Of a stretch of 16,239 nucleotides of DNA, positions 13,558 through 16,239 are shown piece by piece. The notes below the pieces were generated by a model. The model searched no databases, was not told where the DNA came from, and saw only the letters and a program-made list of their open reading frames with translations. Numbering within the stretch: position 1 is the stretch's first letter; every line of letters begins with the position of its first letter. Source of the stretch: an uncultured Prevotella sp. (GTDB lineage: Bacteria; Bacteroidota; Bacteroidia; Bacteroidales; Bacteroidaceae); assembly GCA_900557035.1 (NCBI GenBank), contig USRA01000048.1, positions 1-16,239 on the forward strand, written 5' to 3'. The translations under genes were made by a program, and so were the position numbers.

Positions 13558-13932
13558 ATGAAAACGATAAAATCTTTATTGTGTTCTTTGTTGGTTGGAG
13601 TGGTGATGGCTTCGCTTAGTGCATGTTGTTACCCTTCGTCGTGGAAAGATGCCAAGGAAATCAATCAATTCCCTAAGATATTCCCCGATTATGTTGGGGT
13701 TACAGTTCCTGCCAATATCGCACCGCTCGATTTTAACATGGCGGACGAGGATATTGAGGATATGTATGTATGTGTGCAAGGTCCGAAAACCATAGAGGGG
13801 CTATATTCTTACGACAAGAAGTATGCGGACTTTGATGTAGAGGAGTGGCACGACTTCTTGAGAAAAAATAAGGGGGAGGCCGTTCTCGGACGGGCTGGGG
13901 CGGAAAACTCACCGTCTCAGTATATGTATTGA
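13558..13932 (+). CDS. N-terminal fragment of a frameshifted heme/PD40 lipoprotein
   Basis: A 124-codon ORF that I read as the 5' part of one gene continued in the next frame (13872-15077). Residues 1-23 are a lipoprotein signal peptide with lipobox LSAC (Cys23 would be acylated), so the intact product would be exported and membrane-anchored. Residues 24 to about 105 (YPSSWKDAKEINQFPKIFPD... to WHDFLRKNKG) form a small domain with the conserved-looking DYVGVTVPANIAPLDFN. After KNKG the frame reads EAVLGRAGAENSPSQYMY and stops, which looks like out-of-frame sequence. The neighbouring frame there reads GGKLTVSVYVLKNGERFKYQ, a natural continuation. The shift equals a 1-base loss (or a gain of 2 mod 3) within 13872-13930, coinciding with an 81% GC patch. 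Confidence 0.8.
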   Translation: MKTIKSLLCSLLVGVVMASLSACCYPSSWKDAKEINQFPKIFPDYVGVTVPANIAPLDFNMADEDIEDMYVCVQGPKTIEGLYSYDKKYADFDVEEWHDFLRKNKGEAVLGRAGAENSPSQYMY

Positions 13933-15077
13933 AAAATGGTGAAAGGTTCAAATATCAGGACTTCGATATCCATGTCAGCCCATACGAGCTGAAGGACTGG
14001 GGCTTAACCTATCGTCGCATAGCTCCTGGCTATGAGGTGTATGGCAAGTTGGGCATCTATCAGCGTAACTTGAGTAATTTCGAGGAAACGGCAATCCTTG
14101 AGAATACGGCAGCTCCGGGTGCCTGTCTCAACTGTCATACGGCAAACAGAACCAATCCCGACCAGTTTACCTTCCATGTGCGTGGTGACCATGGTGCTAC
14201 CTTGGTTTCTCAGAACGGAAAGCGGGAGTGGCTGAAGGCAAAGAACGATTCCCTGAAGGGCTCGATGGTTTATCCTTACTGGCATCCGTCGGGCAAGTAT
14301 TGTGCTTACAGCACCAATACCACTCATCAGAGTTTCCATGCCGTGAAGGATGAGCGCATCGAAGTTTTCGACCAGGCATCGGATGTCTTCGTTTATCAGC
14401 CAGCAACCCATGAACTGATATTGGATTCGCTCCTGATGACGAAAGACCATTACGAGACTTATCCGGTATTCTCGCCTGATGGCAAGACGCTCTATTTCTG
14501 CTCTTCTACGGCAGAACCTATCCCAAGCGGGTATAAGGATATCAGATATAATATCTGCAAGATTGGTTTCGATGCAGCTACGGGTAAGTTTGGCAACAAG
14601 GTGGATACCATCTTCAATGCCCGTGAACTGGGCAAGAGTGCTACCCATCCCCGTCCTTCGTATGATGGCAGGTATATCATGTTTACGATGAGCGATTATG
14701 GCTGTTTCCCTATCTGGCACAAGGAAGCGGACAACTGGCTGCTGGATTTGAAGACGGGACAGGCTCGACCTATGACAGCTGCCAATAGCAGGAATACAGA
14801 TAGCTGGCACAACTGGAGTAGGGATTCCCATTGGTTTGTCTTTACATCTCGCCGTGGTGACGGTCTCTATACCCGTCTTTATCTTGCCTGCATCGATGAC
14901 AAGGGCAATGTAAGCAAGCCGTTCCTCTTGCCTCAGCGCAATCCGAAAAAGTACTACGACGAATTGCTGGATTCCTATAATACACCTGATTTCACATCCA
15001 AACCGGTAGAGCTGGATGCCCGTGCGGCAGGAAATGAAATCATGAGTGATAAGAGGATTCCGACGACGGTTAGATAG
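13929..15077 (+). CDS. C-terminal fragment: CxxCH heme motif plus PD40/TolB-like beta-propeller
   Basis: Main part of the same broken gene; the frame is open from 13872, and the TTG at 13929 overlaps the upstream TGA (TTGA). The segment GACLNCHTANRTNPDQF contains one CxxCH motif (bases 14124-14138), the covalent attachment site of c-type heme, which needs export. Beta-propeller blades of the PD40/WD40-like type follow: YPYWHPSGKYCAYSTN, YPVFSPDGKTLYFCSS, HPRPSYDGRYIMFTMS, and WHNWSRDSHWFVFTSRRGDG. Only one heme motif is seen, so this would be a mono-heme protein; a distal ligand cannot be named. As a stand-alone ORF it lacks a signal peptide and could not be matured, so the gene is either inactive, rescued by frameshifting, or a sequencing artefact. 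Function unknown; electron transfer is a guess from the heme site. Confidence 0.8.
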   Translation: MKNGERFKYQDFDIHVSPYELKDWGLTYRRIAPGYEVYGKLGIYQRNLSNFEETAILENTAAPGACLNCHTANRTNPDQFTFHVRGDHGATLVSQNGKREWLKAKNDSLKGSMVYPYWHPSGKYCAYSTNTTHQSFHAVKDERIEVFDQASDVFVYQPATHELILDSLLMTKDHYETYPVFSPDGKTLYFCSSTAEPIPSGYKDIRYNICKIGFDAATGKFGNKVDTIFNARELGKSATHPRPSYDGRYIMFTMSDYGCFPIWHKEADNWLLDLKTGQARPMTAANSRNTDSWHNWSRDSHWFVFTSRRGDGLYTRLYLACIDDKGNVSKPFLLPQRNPKKYYDELLDSYNTPDFTSKPVELDARAAGNEIMSDKRIPTTVR

Positions 15078-15095
15078 CAGAATCTTGATAATTCT

Positions 15096-16163
15096 TTATT
15101 TTGTAGAACATGATTCTTTTTCAGCAATGCACTCCATCTCTATCAACCAGCCGGGGCGGCATACTTTTGCCTCCACGATGATGCGGGGTATCTGTGGATA
15201 AAATTGCTGCATCATTCTATCTACCGTATGATAATCGGAGATGTCGCGCAGATAGATGATGAAGTATTGGATATCATTCATCGTGGCATCGCCATCTTTC
15301 AGCAGGGCGCCGATGTTTTCAAGCAGTCTGCCAGTCTGGCGCACGATGTCTCCTTCATAGACCACATCTCCATGCTTGTTGATGCTGGTTGTGCCAGAGA
15401 TGAAGTATTGTTGCTTGAACTGCTGGCTTCCTTCTGGATGGAGGGTATGGGTAGGTAGCGTAAGCCGGGTTCCTCTTTCGAAGGCTACGCCATATTCATG
15501 GGTTGGATTCAGATGTTCCAGTGCCCGGAGATACTTCTTGTCCTCTTTCTTGATATGGGGGATGGTGAGGAAGTCGATGGCTACAGCTGCGTGGCGTACC
15601 GGAGTGGCACCACCGATACCTGTGCTGGCAATGTAGTGGGTGTCGGCAGTCAATCCCTCTTTGTCGAAGATGTCATTGCGGGCTTCTACTACGCCCTGAT
15701 AGTTTACATCGATGTTGGTGACGTATATCCAGGTGCGAACCAGGTTGCGTTCCATGGTCATATCCGTACCTTCAATAGTCTTCAGATATTTATTGAAGAG
15801 AAAATGGGTCTGCTCGTACGAATCCTTTCCCTTTGCTTCCTCTTCTGTAAGACGAAGACTGTGGAATAAGATGGGTGTAGCTTCATCCGTAGTCTTGATC
15901 AGCAGGCTCACCTTGCTGCCATTCAGTGGAGTCTGTTCCACGATAGTGAGGTTTGTACCTTTCAGAAACTCCTGATAAAGGAGAGATTCTTCGAACTCTC
16001 TTATCTGGTTCTGGGAGTCGCTGAGGAATACCTTACAATATTGCAAGGTACGATTTTCCAGTTTCTCTGTATCGAGAATGTTACCTAGTTTTAGATACAG
16101 AAAGTTAAGGCGATCATTGAATGAACCCTTAGCTTCTGGTGATAGTATTATGTATTTGTCCAT
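15096..16163 (-). CDS. Chorismatase-like protein (FkbO/Hyg5/XanB2 type, RidA superfamily)
   Basis: A 355-residue protein that might be labelled RidA or endoribonuclease L-PSP from its C-terminal domain, but whose whole length fits the chorismatase family. The central region RTWIYVTNIDVNYQGVVEARNDIF-to-GIGG (with IASTGIGG) and the later YGVAFERGTRLTL match the conserved chorismatase blocks. The RidA-like domain (about 236-348) includes YFISGTTSINKHGDVVYEGD and ends VCRPGWLIEMECIAEK. Chorismatases hydrolyse chorismate to 3- or 4-hydroxybenzoate or a dihydrodiol. Glu342 matches the position of the catalytic glutamate, and Cys335, seven residues before, matches the cysteine of 3-hydroxybenzoate-forming Hyg5-type enzymes (recalled from the literature; alignment needed). 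The N-terminal 100 residues are poorly conserved. It is convergent to the heme lipoprotein gene with only 18 bp between stops. Confidence 0.75.
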   Translation of the reverse strand: MDKYIILSPEAKGSFNDRLNFLYLKLGNILDTEKLENRTLQYCKVFLSDSQNQIREFEESLLYQEFLKGTNLTIVEQTPLNGSKVSLLIKTTDEATPILFHSLRLTEEEAKGKDSYEQTHFLFNKYLKTIEGTDMTMERNLVRTWIYVTNIDVNYQGVVEARNDIFDKEGLTADTHYIASTGIGGATPVRHAAVAIDFLTIPHIKKEDKKYLRALEHLNPTHEYGVAFERGTRLTLPTHTLHPEGSQQFKQQYFISGTTSINKHGDVVYEGDIVRQTGRLLENIGALLKDGDATMNDIQYFIIYLRDISDYHTVDRMMQQFYPQIPRIIVEAKVCRPGWLIEMECIAEKESCSTK

Positions 16164-16185
16164 CTTGTTTTTCTTTTTTCGCCAG

Positions 16186-16193
16186 CAAAGGTA
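16186..16193 (-). promoter_or_regulatory. Probable -7 element for the chorismatase-like gene
   Basis: Minus-strand TACCTTTG fits TAnnTTTG and lies 22 bp from the ATG. No TTTG is found at the -33 position in the bases left in the window. Confidence 0.5.
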
Positions 16194-16239
16194 CGGATAA
16201 TATCTGAGATATAAGAATATAGACAGGATGAAAAGATAA

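Noticed and set aside
13863..13869. A AAA AAT in the reading frame, a classic -1 slippery heptamer, just before the frame change in the heme lipoprotein gene
   Set aside because: A -1 slip there runs into TAA at 13869-13871. The needed frame is open only from 13872, so this heptamer cannot join the two ORFs.

Overview
The window looks like chromosome of a gut-type Bacteroidota bacterium, most likely Prevotellaceae (Prevotella/Segatella). The reasons are: promoters of the form TTTG-N19/20-TAnnTTTG, which is the Bacteroidota primary-sigma consensus; start codons mostly without a Shine-Dalgarno sequence; the linkage rpmH / PASTA protein / rluD / ddl / acyltransferase; an HU-HIG type DNA-binding protein; and a DUF6057-type membrane protein. 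The family and genus assignment is inference from protein character, not from a search. No tRNA, rRNA, insertion sequence, prophage or CRISPR array is visible.

Bases 1-1940 hold the 3' part of acetate kinase (ackA) and a KDG-type sugar kinase (kdgK), each followed by a hairpin terminator. Bases 1953-5586 are read on the minus strand in two or three units. One is efp, a GT2 glycosyltransferase and radC. The other, with its own promoter, is a SufT/DUF59 protein and an LpxH-type lipid A hydrolase. The efp promoter is divergent from the rpmH promoter. Bases 5807-10242 on the plus strand hold rpmH, which is too short for ordinary ORF cut-offs, and then an envelope/translation cluster: a PASTA membrane protein, rluD, ddl and a glycerolipid-type acyltransferase. 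A 15-bp terminator closes it.

Bases 10243-10902 are the longest non-coding stretch. They contain a terminator, two or three promoter-like elements, and a GC-rich 104-nt block that can fold into an almost fully paired three-way junction. That block is flanked by degenerate 34-nt direct repeats and lies upstream of an HU-domain protein fused to a winged helix. Next come a DUF6057-type protein (membrane half plus helical half) and a lipoprotein with one CxxCH heme motif and PD40/TolB-like beta-propeller repeats. The lipoprotein gene is broken by a frameshift at an 81% GC patch. Convergent to it is a chorismatase-like (FkbO/Hyg5/XanB2) member of the RidA superfamily.

The left two thirds is ordinary housekeeping. 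The right third (10243-16200) is the accessory-looking part: a possible regulator, membrane protein, heme lipoprotein and chorismate-derived aromatic enzyme, with an unusual structured leader. Degenerate 7-bp periodic repeats (A-R-T-G-W-W-R) sit at three intergenic boundaries.
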